Below the pieces are notes generated by a model. It was not told the DNA's origin, ran no database searches, and saw nothing but the letters and a program-made list of their open reading frames with translations. The position numbers and the translations under genes are program-made. Shown here piece after piece: positions 44,752-55,975 of a stretch of 64,000 nucleotides of DNA (within the stretch, counting starts at the first letter, position 1; the number at the start of each line of letters is the position of its first letter). Origin of the DNA: Ursus arctos (Eukaryota > Chordata > Mammalia > Carnivora > Ursidae); NCBI RefSeq assembly GCF_023065955.2, contig NC_079873.1, positions 103,888,128-103,952,127 of the forward strand, read 5' to 3'.

Positions 44752-45711
44752 TCATGGAAATCTGGGTGTGGGGAGGGAGAATTGTGAGGCCTTCTTGAGA
44801 ACATCCCCAAATGTTTCCTTCACATCTTTATTCCTCAGACTGTAGATCATGGGGTTAAGCATGGGAATGACCACTGTGTAGAATAAAGAGACCAGCCTGT
44901 CTCTGCCCAGTAAGTACTCAGAGGATGGGCGCAAGTAAATGAACACCGTGGTTCCATAGTACAGGCTGACAGCAGTCAGGTGGGAAGCACAAGTGGAGAA
45001 TGTCTTGTGTTTTCCCTGGGCTGAGGGGATTCTGATGATAGCCAAGAAGACACATGCATAGGAGACCAGGACGATTATCAGGGACACAGACACATTAAAA
45101 CCACCACATGCAAAGAGGAGAAGTTGGAGGATCTGCGTGTCAGAGCAAGAGAGTTTTAAAAGGGGAGGGATATCACAGAAATAGTGAGTGATGACATGGG
45201 ATTTACAGAAGGTCAGATAAAAGGTTGTGCTCGTGAGGAGCACCATGTTCATCAGGCCCACTGCATAGCTGGCAGCCACTAGCTGCAAACAAAACCTTGG
45301 GGACATGATGATATGGTAGAGCAGAGGGTTGCAGATGGCCACATAGCGGTCATAGGCCATGGAAGCCAGGAGGAAGAACTCAGTGACAGCAAAGATCACA
45401 AAGCAGCTTGTCTGTACCACACAACCAGAGAAGGAGATTGTTTGGCAACCAGAGAAAAGTCCCATCAACATTTTTGGAACAGTGACTGAAGAATAACAGA
45501 AGTCAATAAAAGATAGGTTGCTGAGGAAGAAATACATCGGAGTGTGGAGTCTAGGGCTGACCACAATGAGGGCAAGGAGGCCCAGGTTTCCCACCGATGT
45601 GATTGCATAGATCAGGGAGAAGAGGGCAAAGAATACAGGCTGAAACTGAGGATCATCACTGAGGCCCACGAGGAAGAATTCACTCAACTTGCTGCCGTTG
45701 CCTGCACCCAT
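44752..45711 (-). CDS. Olfactory receptor, class II, intact (319 aa)
   Basis: Second intact odorant receptor. Numbered from the chosen ATG: sequon NGS (5-7), GN in TM1 (41-42), LHTPMY (55-60), C97 at TM3, [10 protein letters not shown] (118-127), loop-2 cysteines C169, C179 and C189, SY at the end of TM5 (217-218), FSTCASHL (238-245), [16 protein letters not shown] (273-288), then a tail ending in PTPRFP. All lie at canonical spacing. [11 protein letters not shown] before TM5 and [15 protein letters not shown] point to the family 5/8/9 side of class II; the subfamily is unresolved. The frame stays open 39 bases further upstream, but its first codon (45750-45748) is TTG, and the upstream ATG at 45741 would lie in the intron if the acceptor at 45727 is used. 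The chosen ATG has A at -3 and G at +4, and places the glycosylation site at residue 5 as in most receptors. The 18 kb to the other receptor holds no receptor fragment. MIRs lie in both flanks. Confidence 0.96.
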   Translation of the reverse strand: MGAGNGSKLSEFFLVGLSDDPQFQPVFFALFSLIYAITSVGNLGLLALIVVSPRLHTPMYFFLSNLSFIDFCYSSVTVPKMLMGLFSGCQTISFSGCVVQTSCFVIFAVTEFFLLASMAYDRYVAICNPLLYHIIMSPRFCLQLVAASYAVGLMNMVLLTSTTFYLTFCKSHVITHYFCDIPPLLKLSCSDTQILQLLLFACGGFNVSVSLIIVLVSYACVFLAIIRIPSAQGKHKTFSTCASHLTAVSLYYGTTVFIYLRPSSEYLLGRDRLVSLFYTVVIPMLNPMIYSLRNKDVKETFGDVLKKASQFSLPTPRFP

Positions 45712-45726
45712 TGTGCCACTACAGGT

Positions 45727-45741
45727 CTGCAAAGGGAACAT
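45727..45741 (-). promoter_or_regulatory. Probable 3' splice acceptor of the coding exon, second receptor
   Basis: Minus-strand TGTTCCCTTTGCAG ends at 45727. The exon would begin at 45726 with a 15-base leader before the ATG at 45711. It falls inside the upstream extension of the open frame, so it settles the start codon: the eight extension codons upstream of the AG would be intronic, including an in-frame ATG at 45741-45739. Confidence 0.65.
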
Positions 45742-45904
45742 GCATGACAATAGCGAAACATGTATGGCTCAAGGCCTTAAACAGAGACCAGCAGGGTCTG
45801 GCCCTGGCTACCTAGGACACCCTACTGGGTGTGTCAACTATGGCTTCACTCTGGCTTACTCATCTCTTGCCATCCTCCAGCCTATTGGATATAAGGTTTA
45901 AAGG

Positions 45905-46140
45905 CATGAGGATGAAATCTGGAGCCAGAAGAATGGGTCTGAATCTCAACCTTGCCACTTATTGTCTCTGTGATCTTGGGCTAGTATCTTAACCTGAGTC
46001 TTCTCTGTAAATGGGGACAAAACACCAATCTTGTAAGACTGGTTGTAAAAATTAAAGGTGATGGTGGATGTATGTACAATGTCTAGCAAGGCAAGAGAAG
46101 AGTAGGTACTTAAATAATTCTGATTTCCTTCCTCCTTCTA
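45905..46140 (+). repeat. MIR, 5' flank of the second receptor
   Basis: GTCTGAATCTCAACCTTGCCAC, TGTGATCTTGGGC, TCTGTAAATGGGGAC. Confidence 0.85.
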
Positions 46141-46317
46141 CACCTTTCTTTTTAACACTGAACCTGTTCTCGGCCAAAGCTTAACTTGAGCATAAAGTGC
46201 AGGACAGAAATCTTAGACATGGGAGCAACTCTAGAAACTTACTAGTTTTTTCATTATCAGTTATGTGTTTGAGGAACAGCAGGGGAATGACTAGAGTGGA
46301 AATATCAAAAAATATAA

Positions 46318-46552
46318 TATAGAGGTAAGAGGACTCTAGGGTCAATTATATGTGGGTTAGAATCCAATTCTATGAAATGCTAGCTGTGTGACCCTGGATT
46401 TAATCTCTCTGAGACTTAGTTTCCTTATCTTTAAGACAAGATTACCAAATATTTCTTACTTCATTAATTCACTGTGAAGATTAAATAAGATAATTCATGT
46501 AAAGCACCTAACACACAATAAGCATGTGGTAAATATTAGCTATTATTATGAT
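46318..46552 (+). repeat. MIR, plus strand
   Basis: GCTAGCTGTGTGACCCTGG, TTTCCTTATCTTTAAGAC, AAGCACCTAACACACAATAAGC. Confidence 0.88.
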
Positions 46553-46699
46553 TGGGGGAATCTCCTGGTAAGTCTGTTCAGACCACACACAAGCCTCTTT
46601 TAGATTGTCCCACTTGCCCCCCGCAAAGTATTCCTTCCTAACAGAGCTCCTGTTACTAATCATTGTGTTGTAATTCTCCAGTGTGTGTGTTGCATCAGT

Positions 46700-46870
46700 A
46701 AAAATGGTAAGAGCTACTGCTTTTATCTAATGATTTAAAGATGGAGAAATCCAGAAACCAGGACCTCTAAAGGGAAAGCAAATTGCCCATAGTTTCCCAG
46801 AGATGTGGTGTAAGTGCTGGAACTGGGACCCAGGTGTCCTGTCTACAGTATTCCTCCTACTTGGGAGAGA
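46700..46870 (-). repeat. MIR-like, minus strand
   Basis: AAAGATGGAGAAATCCAG, AAATTGCCCATAGTTTCC, CTGGGACCCAGGTGTCC. Confidence 0.5.
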
Positions 46871-47054
46871 TAACAACCTCAGACCCCTCCTTTTTCAGAA
46901 ACATAGCATCCATGTCTTTATCAAAACATAGGGGGCTGCTTCACCCATAGATCTTTGAGAAATCACAATGTTGAATTCTTCTTAGGGCCATTTCTATCTT
47001 TTCTGTTAATCAGGGAGATTGCCAATGTCTAGCTGTATTCTTTTTTCAGTCGAG

Positions 47055-47260
47055 ATATTAATTAATTAATTTATTTATTTATTATGTTCAGTTAGCCAGC
47101 ATATAGCACATCATGAGCTTTTGATGTAGTGTTCAACAATTCATAAATTGCGTATAACATCCAGTGCTCATCACAACATGCACCCTCTTTAATACCCATT
47201 ACCCAGTTACCCCATTCTTCCACCCCCTTCCCTTCTGTAACAGTGTTTGTCTACCTGTAT
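47055..47260 (-). mobile_element. Antisense L1 3' end with (TTTA)n
   Basis: TTAATTAATTTATTTATTTATTATG, GTTCAGTTAGCCAGCATATAGC, CATCCAGTGCTCATCACAAC. Confidence 0.8.
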
Positions 47261-47317
47261 TTTATTTTTATATAGTTTTTCCTGTTAAGAGCTGGGATAA
47301 TGAGGGACAATATATAG

Positions 47318-47570
47318 CATTGCACAGAGGATTTACATAATTGGATTTAGAGTCAGAACACTTGGGTTTGAATTCTGATTCCATACTATTTTATCTCTAT
47401 AGGCTTCAGCAAGTCCTTTCTGAGTCATAGGATTTTTATCTATAAAATGGGAACAATAACACTTGTTTTTCTGATCTCACAGGATTGCTGCAAAGATCCA
47501 GTGAAATATGTAGGAAAATACTTGTGAAGTGTCAATATAGTCAGAGTCAATACTCAGAAAGCATGCAATG
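47318..47570 (+). repeat. MIR, plus strand
   Basis: TTTAGAGTCAGAACACTTGGG, TTTTTATCTATAAAATGGG, AGGATTGCTGCAAAGATCC. Confidence 0.85.
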
Positions 47571-47969
47571 GGAAAATCAAATTAAGTTTTAAAAACTTCT
47601 ATAACAATTGTTAAATTGCTCCTTTGGAGCCTGCTCCTCCCTAAAAGCTGCCCTGGCACCTGTCAGTCCACCTTGGTTTTCACAACACTGACCTCCATCT
47701 TCTTGTGGGCTCCAAATCAGACCCTGAAAGAGAAAACTAGATTAGCCTCTCACAACTTGTAAGTAAATGTCTGATGCCCTTCTGCCACTCTCAGCCTGTG
47801 GCTGCCTGCTTATAACTGGTGTTCCACTAGAGTCACCTTTATAGCCATCTTTGGGAACTGAAGTTTCCACAATATGTAGTACTGGTTGTTAAGTTTTAAA
47901 ATATTATACTGACTATATTAATAGCTACCAAAAACAAAGTACCCCAAAACTGCCATATATTATGTTGGA

Positions 47970-48345
47970 TGGTTAATATGAGTTATTTTACTTAATCTTC
48001 TTACCAACCCTAGGAAATAACCACTATTATCATTCCCATCTTACAAACCAGGTAACTGAGTCTGGGAGCACTCCAATGCTTTGCTCAAGATCTCATAGCT
48101 GGTTAAATGGCAGAATTTATATTTAAATATTGGTCTATAATATTCTAATGCTACTATTGTATCCATTCTGTTTTTTCAAAATGTAGAGTCATACAATTAA
48201 AGATTATTAAAGTTTTTTCAAGGGATTTATAAACCTATTCTTCCTTTGTTATCATGCTAATCTTGAAAATAACCAAAATGATTTCTCTTAATTTTACCGA
48301 TGATGAATCTAAGTTATACAGAAGTTAAGTACATTGTTCTTGAGC
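47970..48345 (-). repeat. Two MIR fragments in tandem, minus strand
   Basis: 47970-48175: TTACTTAATCTTCTTACCAACCC, CATCTTACAAACCAGG. 48215-48345: ATCTTGAAAATAACC, TTTTACCGATGATGAATC. Confidence 0.7.
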
Positions 48346-48359
48346 ATGCATGCATTTAT

Positions 48360-48608
48360 TTTTTCAACTAATATTCATTGGGTGCTTGGTGTGTTCCTGG
48401 CAATGTGATAGGCACTAGGGGTAATGTTATGGACTTTACAGTCTAAAGGAAGAGATGAACAGTAAACAAACAAATTAATTAATTATTTTTTTTAATTATG
48501 AAGAAAACAATACAGGTTAATGAAATAAAAAGAGCTCAGGGTTTGGAGGGGCAACATTAAGTAAAGTGGAAGGGAAAGCCTCTCTAAGGAGTTGACATTA
48601 AAACAGGT
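48360..48608 (-). repeat. L2 fragment, minus strand
   Basis: CAACTAATATTCATTGGGTGC, GTTCCTGGCAATGTGATAGGCACTAGG, then AAAGCCTCTCTAAGGAG. Confidence 0.75.
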
Positions 48609-48815
48609 ATCGCCAATAATATTGTAATAATGTACGGTGACAGATGGTAACTATACTTATTGTGGTGAGTATTTTGTAATGTAGATAAATGTCAAATCAC
48701 TATATTGTACACCTAAAAATAATATAATATTGTATATACTATGCTTCAATTAAAAATAAATTTTTAAAAATTCAAAAAAATAAAAAATAAAAAAAAATAA
48801 AACCTGGAATCTGAA
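48609..48815 (+). mobile_element. L1 3'-terminal fragment, plus strand
   Basis: CACTATATTGTACACCTAAAAATAAT and ATTAAAAATAAATTTTT with a long A-rich tail. TTAAAACAGGTATC / ATAAAACCTGGAATC may be the worn target duplication. Confidence 0.65.
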
Positions 48816-48829
48816 TGGAGTGGAGCTAG

Positions 48830-49860
48830 CCGTACAAAGATCCAGAGTACACACACACTTACTGACATGGTCAGGAATAGAACCCAGTTCCCCTAATTCT
48901 ACCCAGGGCTGTTGGGATAAGGCTCAAGTAGAAGCTGACTAGGAATGACTAGGTAAGTGGAACATTCAAACTTTTATCTACAAACATTTCTGTCCCTTAT
49001 CACCCACCTTTCTTCTTTGAATGTCTCTAGAAGTCACAAGTTTTCACCACTTTTCTGTTTCTGTACTTATCCAAAATGCTTCAGGCCAGCATCAGTTGTT
49101 GGGCTTTTTCCAGATGTTCCCTTAACAGGCCCAGAAAAGCTCATGTGCCCACAACAGTAAAGCCTCTGGAACTAAGCTTCAAGTTATACTCTCTTTCCCA
49201 ACTTCCTTCCAAGCTTGGCCATTTCTGTGTAATTGGCAGAATCATTAATATAGCAAAGTTTCTGCCTTCTTGACTGTTCTCCTGAGATGCTGAGAAAAGT
49301 AAGCCCAGGGGCTGATGAGTAGCTGTGACGTCCAAAATGGCCATTCCCAATGGGGTTTTTTCACTGATTCATACTGAGAGTTTGGGGACCTGTAGTCACC
49401 ACTGAGATGCTTTGGGAACAATTGGAAAAGTTAAATTGACTATGAGATAGATTGTGTCATAAACTTTTTATGTAAAATACATTCTTAGTCATATTAAAAA
49501 GTCTTGGTCACAATTAAAATACCAGTTGTTTCCCCAAACATAGGGATTCAAGGAATTATAGATAAATGATCAATACAGAAGATGGTAGTAAGAATGTATT
49601 TCTCATTTTATGATCTGTCATATAATCTTGTTTACTCAACCCTTTATCCTGATTATAAACTATAAATCACTTTTAAACATCAAAGAATTATTTAATTAGT
49701 TTTTATGTGGTCAATAAAGTCTCTAATTGCCATTCAGTGTTCTAATAAAATACTCTTGTACCTGAGATGTATGTGGTGGCCAGCTGCCTTGTACCATGCT
49801 TTTTCATTTTTTATTAAACCAGGTTTGAGTTGTGAAAGACTTGTTTCTACGCATTTATTT
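48830..49860. other. No gene; largely single-copy
   Basis: No confident repeat. Short frames at 48957-49350 overlap on both strands and show no domain. Confidence 0.45.
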
Positions 49861-49925
49861 TATTTTTTCCATTCAATAAATGTTTATCAAACATCTGTCA
49901 TGTGCCTGTCATTGTGCTATTGATT
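49861..49925 (-). repeat. Short L2 end, minus strand
   Basis: CATTCAATAAATGTTTATCAAACATCTGTCATGTGCC near 49870-49906. Confidence 0.65.
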
Positions 49926-50998
49926 TTAAAGCAAAGAAATTGTTTAAAAAGTGGACTTTATAAAGTCTTTTGTGGGCAGATTCATTTAATTCTGTTGCTT
50001 GGCTATGCAGGATTTTGTAGTGACTTTAAATAGAGAAATTACTCTCTTTTTTTCAAGTTAAATTGTGGTACATTAGGTGATATTTGAACAAGTTTATGAG
50101 CGTCTGCTATGGCATGATGGGCTGACTCTACGTATTGAAGAACATTGTCCCCAGATTTAATTATCTTGGGGCATCAGCACCGCCTAGGATAAAATGAGCC
50201 ATTTTGTTCATCACAACTGCAGCCTTTGCTGAAATGGAGGTTACAGGATAACAACCTAAAGGCTAACTCATTAATGCTCAGGGATGATGAGGTATTGTGC
50301 CAGCAGACCAAACTGGTGCCTAAATATTTTCATCTAGAGAACCTGTATCTCTTTCCCATGTTGTGATATATTAATGGGGTTGTCTTTATCCATTGTCACT
50401 GCCTGTAGACATTTGAATAATGTAGATGCAATGCCTGCTGGGCATTCAGCCCTGTGCGTTATCAAGTACTGTGTCATCCCAAACTATTTGATGGGGGCAA
50501 TGGAGTAAAACAGTCCTCCAAATTGTGAGGGCTGTGAATTTATGCCTAGATGAAAGCATTCTCGTCTTCATAATGTCGAAGCAGGTGACCATTCTGATGT
50601 TAATTTGTTTCTCCATCTGTGCTATGCATTTTGAAAGGATGTGAGGAACAGGCTTGATGATACCCAAATGTGTTTCCCCCTTTTGTATTACTGTGCTTAT
50701 GGCTTGATGGAGGAATCACCTATCCTGGCGACAGATCCTGGGAGATGTTCTTTCACTGGTCTGCAGTGAATGAAGGCAGAAGATCCATATTCACGGAGCC
50801 TGGAATATGGTGAGTTTTACTATTCTCCTTGAAATGAGCATCCCCCCCACCTTAATTATGATGTCATCTTGGCCATTTGCTGTCCCAAATGAAATTTTCT
50901 CTAACTTCTCCCTGGCTTCTGAATGTGTATTGTGTAGCTCAAAAGTTACAGTTTCATGCTACATGTTTTTAAAAGAGTTATTGAATCAGTCAGTATAA
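49926..50998. other. Non-repetitive block, candidate conserved non-coding DNA
   Basis: About 1.07 kb with no recognisable transposon and no convincing frame, in a window otherwise dominated by repeats. It keeps several CpGs (near 50100, 50131, 50182, 50457, 50562, 50576) and has ATTAATG/TTAATTT-type homeodomain cores. Regulatory function is an inference. Confidence 0.4.
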
Positions 50999-51004
50999 AG
51001 AAAT

Positions 51005-51210
51005 GTGCTAAATTCAATCACAAATTTTATGTTATTACAACAAGACTATACGGTAGATACTATATTTATTTCTATTTTACAGATTAAGAAAGTGAAGCTC
51101 AGAGAAAGTAAATACTCTTCTCAGAATCACGTAGATGATATGTAACTAATATTACCCAGGTCCTTCTGACTCCACAGTCTAGCAATCTTCTGCCATAGCA
51201 CATTGAAATC
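51005..51210 (-). repeat. MIR, minus strand
   Basis: TTCTATTTTACAGATTAAGAAAGTGAAGCTCAG, CAGAATCACGTAGATGATATG, CCAGGTCCTTCTGACTCC. Confidence 0.88.
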
Positions 51211-51261
51211 ATCTTTTTAAAAACCTTATTTGCTAATCTACTCATCCCCTTACTTTAAATC

Positions 51262-51435
51262 TAATGGTTCTCAACATTAGTTGCACATTATAATCACCTG
51301 GGAGCTTAAAAATGTATCATACCCAGATGCCATTCTCAGATTCTGATCTAACTGGTCTGAGGTAGGGCATAGGCAATCATATTTTTAAAAAAACTTCTGA
51401 AGTGACTGTAATGTACTACCAGAGTTGAAAACTAC
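51262..51435 (+). repeat. MER5A-type hAT MITE
   Basis: Begins TAATGGTTCTCAACATTAGTTGCACATTATAATCACCTGGGAGC and ends AGAGTTGAAAACTAC, so TGGTTCTCAAC at the left is the inverted partner of GTTGAAAACTA at the right. Internal GATTCTGATCTAACTGGTCTG fits the family. Confidence 0.8.
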
Positions 51436-52189
51436 AAATTTAGAATTTTGTGCTGTGTTCCTTCTCCTGTTTCCTGATTATAAAGAGCATACTTAACCCT
51501 ACTTGCCTGATTCTTCACAGGGTCTGAGAAAGACTTCACAGATTTCACCCAATACAACAATCAGGGAGAGCTCTTTGCACAATGGTTGACTTTGGATCTT
51601 CACAGTTGTTTCCTTATCTATAGAATCTTGACTGTCATTGAAACAGTGAACTGTGATCTTGGACAAATCCAAGGAATCTTATGAAGGCATTTCAGGAGTG
51701 ACTGTAGACACCATTTGCATCCCTTCCCCACCAGGAGATCTGGAGAGACACATCCTTGATCATAATTCTCAAAGCTATGAAGTACTTTTCCTGAGGGGTG
51801 CACTTTCTCTTTCTTTTATACGACAAACTTTTACTGAACACCTGTATGTTGCAGGAACTGTTAGTAGCTCTCAGTTAGAGTGATACTTCCCTTATAAAGG
51901 AAACTTGGAATTGTGTGGAAGATTTTTTGATTGTGAAAATAATTGTTAAGAAATACCAATATTAAGTCATAGGTAGTGAGGGATGCTAAATGTTCTATAA
52001 TGTTTAAGAGTCTTGTGCAATTCTCATGACAAGAATCTTCAAACTCCAAATACCAATAGCGTCTTTATTGAGAAATAATATATAATCCAGGTCTGAGATC
52101 TGACTTCTTGCCCCTTCAATGGCAGTGGCTACGATCACCATCATCCTGTTCCCACTGAGAATGTTTAAAGGACTTGTTGGTGAGTCAAT
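51436..52189. other. No gene; mixed, mostly unassigned
   Basis: AACTTTTACTGAACACCTGTATGTTGC near 51828 is an L2 end on the minus strand. The rest is not assigned. Minus frame 52004-52375 crosses into an L2 fragment and is not a gene. Confidence 0.4.
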
Positions 52190-52380
52190 TTGTTGGTCAG
52201 TCAATTTGTCAGTCAGAACTATCAAGCCCTTACTGTACACTAAAGTTTTAAAGGGCACTATGTAAAAGGAAAAGAAGACAATCTTTAACATCAGAAAGCT
52301 CACAATCTGGTTAGAGAGACAAAGTATATACTTTAACATTCCTCCAAAGAACATGCTAACCAGTAAATATATCAAGCCAA
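52190..52380 (-). repeat. L2 fragment, minus strand
   Basis: TATCAAGCCCTTACTGTACAC, AGAAAGCTCACAATCTGGTTAGAG. Confidence 0.65.
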
Positions 52381-52387
52381 AAGTAGG

Positions 52388-52615
52388 ATGGCATAATGAA
52401 AAGAATATGATCTTCAGAGTCAGACAGAATTTATTTCAAATTTTGTTCTCAAAGTTTTATTTTTATGTGATCTTGGGCATGGTAGTCAACATCTCTGAGT
52501 GTCAGTTTTCTAATCTGTAAACTGGGATTTTACCTTGCAGTGTTTAAATCAGTATTACAAATAATTGTCTATACAGCACTTGTAACATAGAAAGCACTCA
52601 ATAAACAACATTCTC
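52388..52615 (+). repeat. MIR, plus strand
   Basis: GATCTTCAGAGTCAGACAGAA, TGTGATCTTGGGCATGG, TTTTCTAATCTGTAAACTGGG, AAAGCACTCAATAAAC. Confidence 0.88.
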
Positions 52616-53164
52616 TATCATCAAGAGCATTATATAATAAAAAGTATTTGACTGAACAATATCATCAACCAACTGGAACTAATTTATATTTATAGAACAC
52701 TCCACTCAACAATTAACAGAATACATTTAGCAAGACAGACCATACCTTGGGCCATACAGCAAACCATAACATATTTGAAAAGAATTGAAATCATACAAAG
52801 TATGGTCTCTGACCATAACTGATTTAAACTAGAAGGCGATAACAGAAAAATAGCCAAAAGAAAAAAATCCAATCACTTGGAAATTAAACCACTTAAATAA
52901 TTCAAGGATCATAGAAGAAATCTCAAAGGAAATTAGAAATTATTTGAAATGGAATGAAAATGAAAATGCAACATAAAATTTGTGGATTTCAGTTAAAGTA
53001 GTGCTTAGAAAGAAAATTTATAGCATTAAGAGCATGTGTTAGAAAATAAAAAAGGTCTCAAATCAATTCTGTAAGTATTTGTCTTAGGAAATTACTAAAA
53101 GAATAGCAAATTAAACCAAAATCAAGCAAAAGGAAGGAAATAATAAAAAGCATAAATCAATGAT

Positions 53165-53378
53165 TTTTTAAAGATTTTATTTATTTATTTGACACAGAGA
53201 GAGAGAGTAAGAGAAAGAGGGAGAGAGCACAAGCAGGGTGAGCTGCAGGCAGAGGGAGAGGGAGAATCAGGTTCTCCGCTGAGCAAGGAAGCCCGATGTG
53301 TGGCTTGATCCCAGGACCCTGGGATCATGACCTGAGCTGGAGGAAGACGCTTAACCAACTGAGCCGCCTAGGTGCCCC
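53165..53378 (-). mobile_element. CAN-SINE, minus strand
   Basis: AAAGATTTTATTTATTTATTTGAC at left, AACTGAGCCGCCTAGGTGCCCC at right. The target duplication is blurred by T-rich sequence. Confidence 0.92.
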
Positions 53379-53876
53379 AAAGATTTTTTTTAAAGAGAGG
53401 AAGAAAATAAATGAAGCCAAAGCTGGTTCTTTGAAAATAAGTAATAAAATTGATAATTGCCTAAAAATATTGAAAAGATATAAAAGAAAAAATACAAATT
53501 TCCAATATCGGGAATGAGAGGATGTTACTACAGATCCTGCAGATATTAAAAAGAAAATAAGGAAATACAATAAACAGTTCTACATATAGAAATTCAACAA
53601 CGTAGATGAAGTCACCAACACCTCAAAATCCAAATTAACAAAACTCACTAAAGATTAAATAGATAACTTGAATAATTTTTAACTATTACAGAAATTGATT
53701 TTGTAGTTAAAATTCTCCTGAAAAATACACCTGCAGGCTCAGATAAAATTTACCAAATAATTAAAGAAGATATAATACCAATCTACTCCAGAATATAGCA
53801 GTAAAGACTTTCTGACTTACTTTATGATGACAACATTACTCTGATACCAAAACCAAAGATAGTGCAAAAAAATTAA

Positions 53877-53883
53877 AAGAAAG

Positions 53884-53930
<47 letters not shown>

Positions 53931-53933
53931 AAA
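53877..53933 (+). repeat. (GAAA)n microsatellite
   Basis: About 12 GAAA units in the L1M. It replaces ORF2 text and is likely polymorphic. Confidence 0.95.
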
Positions 53934-54228
53934 TAACATAGTTAAAAAAAAAAAACTTCAAACCAATATCCCTCATGAACATAGAGGCCAAAAACTCCAA
54001 CGGAATATTTAAAAATTGAAACCAGCAATATGAGTAAAGCATTACAACCAATAAGGGGTTAATCCAGGAATGCTAGGCCAGTTCAATATTCAAAAATCAA
54101 TCAAATTGATCAATATAATCCACCATTTTAACTGTCTGAAGAAGAAAATACCTACATGATCATAGCAATAGATGTAGAAAATACTTGATGAAATACAACA
54201 TCCATAAATGATTAAAAAAAATACTCTA

Positions 54229-54430
54229 GGGATGCCTGGTGGCTTGGCCAGTTAAGTGTCTGCCTTCGGCTCAGGTCATGATCCCAGGGTCCTGGGAACT
54301 AGTCCCTTGTTGGGCTTCTTGCTCAGCAGGGAACCTGCTTCTCCCTCTGCCTGTTGTCCCCCCTGCTTGTGCTCTCTCAGTCTCTCTCTCTGTGTCTCTC
54401 TGGCAAATAAATAATATAGAAAAAAAAAAC
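54229..54430 (+). mobile_element. CAN-SINE, plus strand
   Basis: GGGATGCCTGGTGGCTTGGCCAGTTAAGTGTCTGCC, TCATGATCCCAGGGTCCTGGG, CT-rich part, AAATAAATAATATAGAAAAAA tail. Confidence 0.92.
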
Positions 54431-54808
54431 CTCTAAGCAAACTAGGAGTAAAAGGAAATTTCCTTAACCTGATAAGAGACATCTATGAGAAATCTATGGC
54501 TAGCATCGTAATGGTGAAGAATTGAATGCTTTCCCTCTAAGATCAGGAACAAGGCAAGGATACCTACTTTCACAACACCTATTCAACATCATACTAAAAG
54601 TTCTAGCTGATAGTGTAAGATAAGAAAAATAAAGAATGTACATTGGAAAGGAAGAAATAGTCCCCATTTTTAGACAATATGATTATCTATGTAGAAAATC
54701 TCAGCAATGTAAAATGAAGACTTCCTAGAACTAATAAATGAGTTTAGCAAGGTCACAGGATATAGGGTCAGTACACAAGATTTAATTGTATTTCCAAATT
54801 CAAGCAAT

Positions 54809-55020
54809 AAAGGGCACCTGGGTGGCACATTCAGTCGAGTGTCTGACTCTTGGTTTTGGCTCAGGTCACGATCTCAGGGTCTTAAGATCTAGCTCTGTGT
54901 AGGGTTTCATGCACAACATGGAATCTGCTGGAGATTCTTTCTCCCTCTGTCTCTGCCCCTCCATCTCATTCCCTCCCTCCCTCCCTCTCTCTCTCTCAAC
55001 TAAATAAATCTTTAAAAATT
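54809..55020 (+). mobile_element. CAN-SINE with target duplication
   Basis: AGGGCACCTGGGTGGCACATTCAG head, CCCTCCCTCCCTCCCTC run, AACTAAATAAATC tail. AAATTCAAGCAAT (54796-54808) / AAATTTAAGCAAT (55021-55033), one mismatch. Confidence 0.95.
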
Positions 55021-55077
55021 AAATTTAAGCAATGCACAATTGGAAGTCAAAATTATAAAAAATATATATGTATAATA

Positions 55078-55303
55078 AGATGAAAACAGAGAGGGAGGCA
55101 AACCATAAGACTCTTAACTCTAGGCAACAAACTGAAGGTTGCTGGAGGGGAGGTAGATGGGGGCAGGGAATAACTGGGTAATGGACATTAAGGAGAGCAC
55201 TTGATGGAATGAGCACTGGGGGTTATATGCAACTGATGAATCACTAAATTACCTCTGAAACTAATAATCCACTATATGTTAATTAAATTCAATTTAAATA
55301 AAA
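55078..55303 (+). mobile_element. L1 3' end, plus strand
   Basis: ATGAAAACAGAGAGGGAGGCAAACC, GACATTAAGGAGAGCAC, GTTATATGCAACTGATGAATC and an AAATTCAATTTAAATAAAAAA end. ATATGTATA occurs just before it (near 55067) and after it (near 55307). Confidence 0.8.
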
Positions 55304-55975
55304 AATATGTATACCAATTAAAATGCCTCCAAAATGAAAAAATTAAGTATTAATATAACAAATTTGCACAAGATTTGTATGCTGAAAACTACAAAATGCT
55401 AAGGAAAGATACCAACGAAGAGATAAATAAATGGTGAGACATATCATGAGCACGGACTGGAGGATTCAATGTAATAAAGATGGCAATTCTTCCCAAAGTG
55501 CAATAGCAATGAAAATCCTAGAATGTTTTTTGTGGTTATCATCACTATAGACAACAGGAATTTCTAAAACTCTACATCCTAAAATTTATATGAAAGGACA
55601 AATAAAAAAAGAGCTAAAACGATTTTGAGAAAAAGAACAGAGTTAGAGGACTCACACTACTAAGTTTTAGGACTCACTATAAAGCTACAATAATGAATAT
55701 GGTGTGCATTGGCAAAGGAATAAACACTTGGATCAATGGACAGGAATAGAGAGTTCAGAAATAGACCCACACAAGTGTGGCCATTTGATCTTTGACAAAG
55801 ATGTAAAAGCAATTCTTTGGAGAAATAAATTGTAGTCTTTTCAACAAATGGAACAAGTGGTCATCCATATGCAAAGAAAATGAAAAATAGAAATGAATCC
55901 TGACCTCGACCTCACAACTAATGCAAAGATTAATTCAAAATGGTGTAAGATGTAAATATAAAACATAAAGCTTTA

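Noticed and set aside
45712..45750. N-terminal extension of the second receptor
   Set aside because: Its first codon is TTG, its internal ATG lies upstream of a good splice acceptor, and the canonical receptor start with its glycosylation site follows at 45711.
52004..52375. 123-codon minus frame
   Set aside because: It overlaps an L2 fragment and has no recognisable domain.
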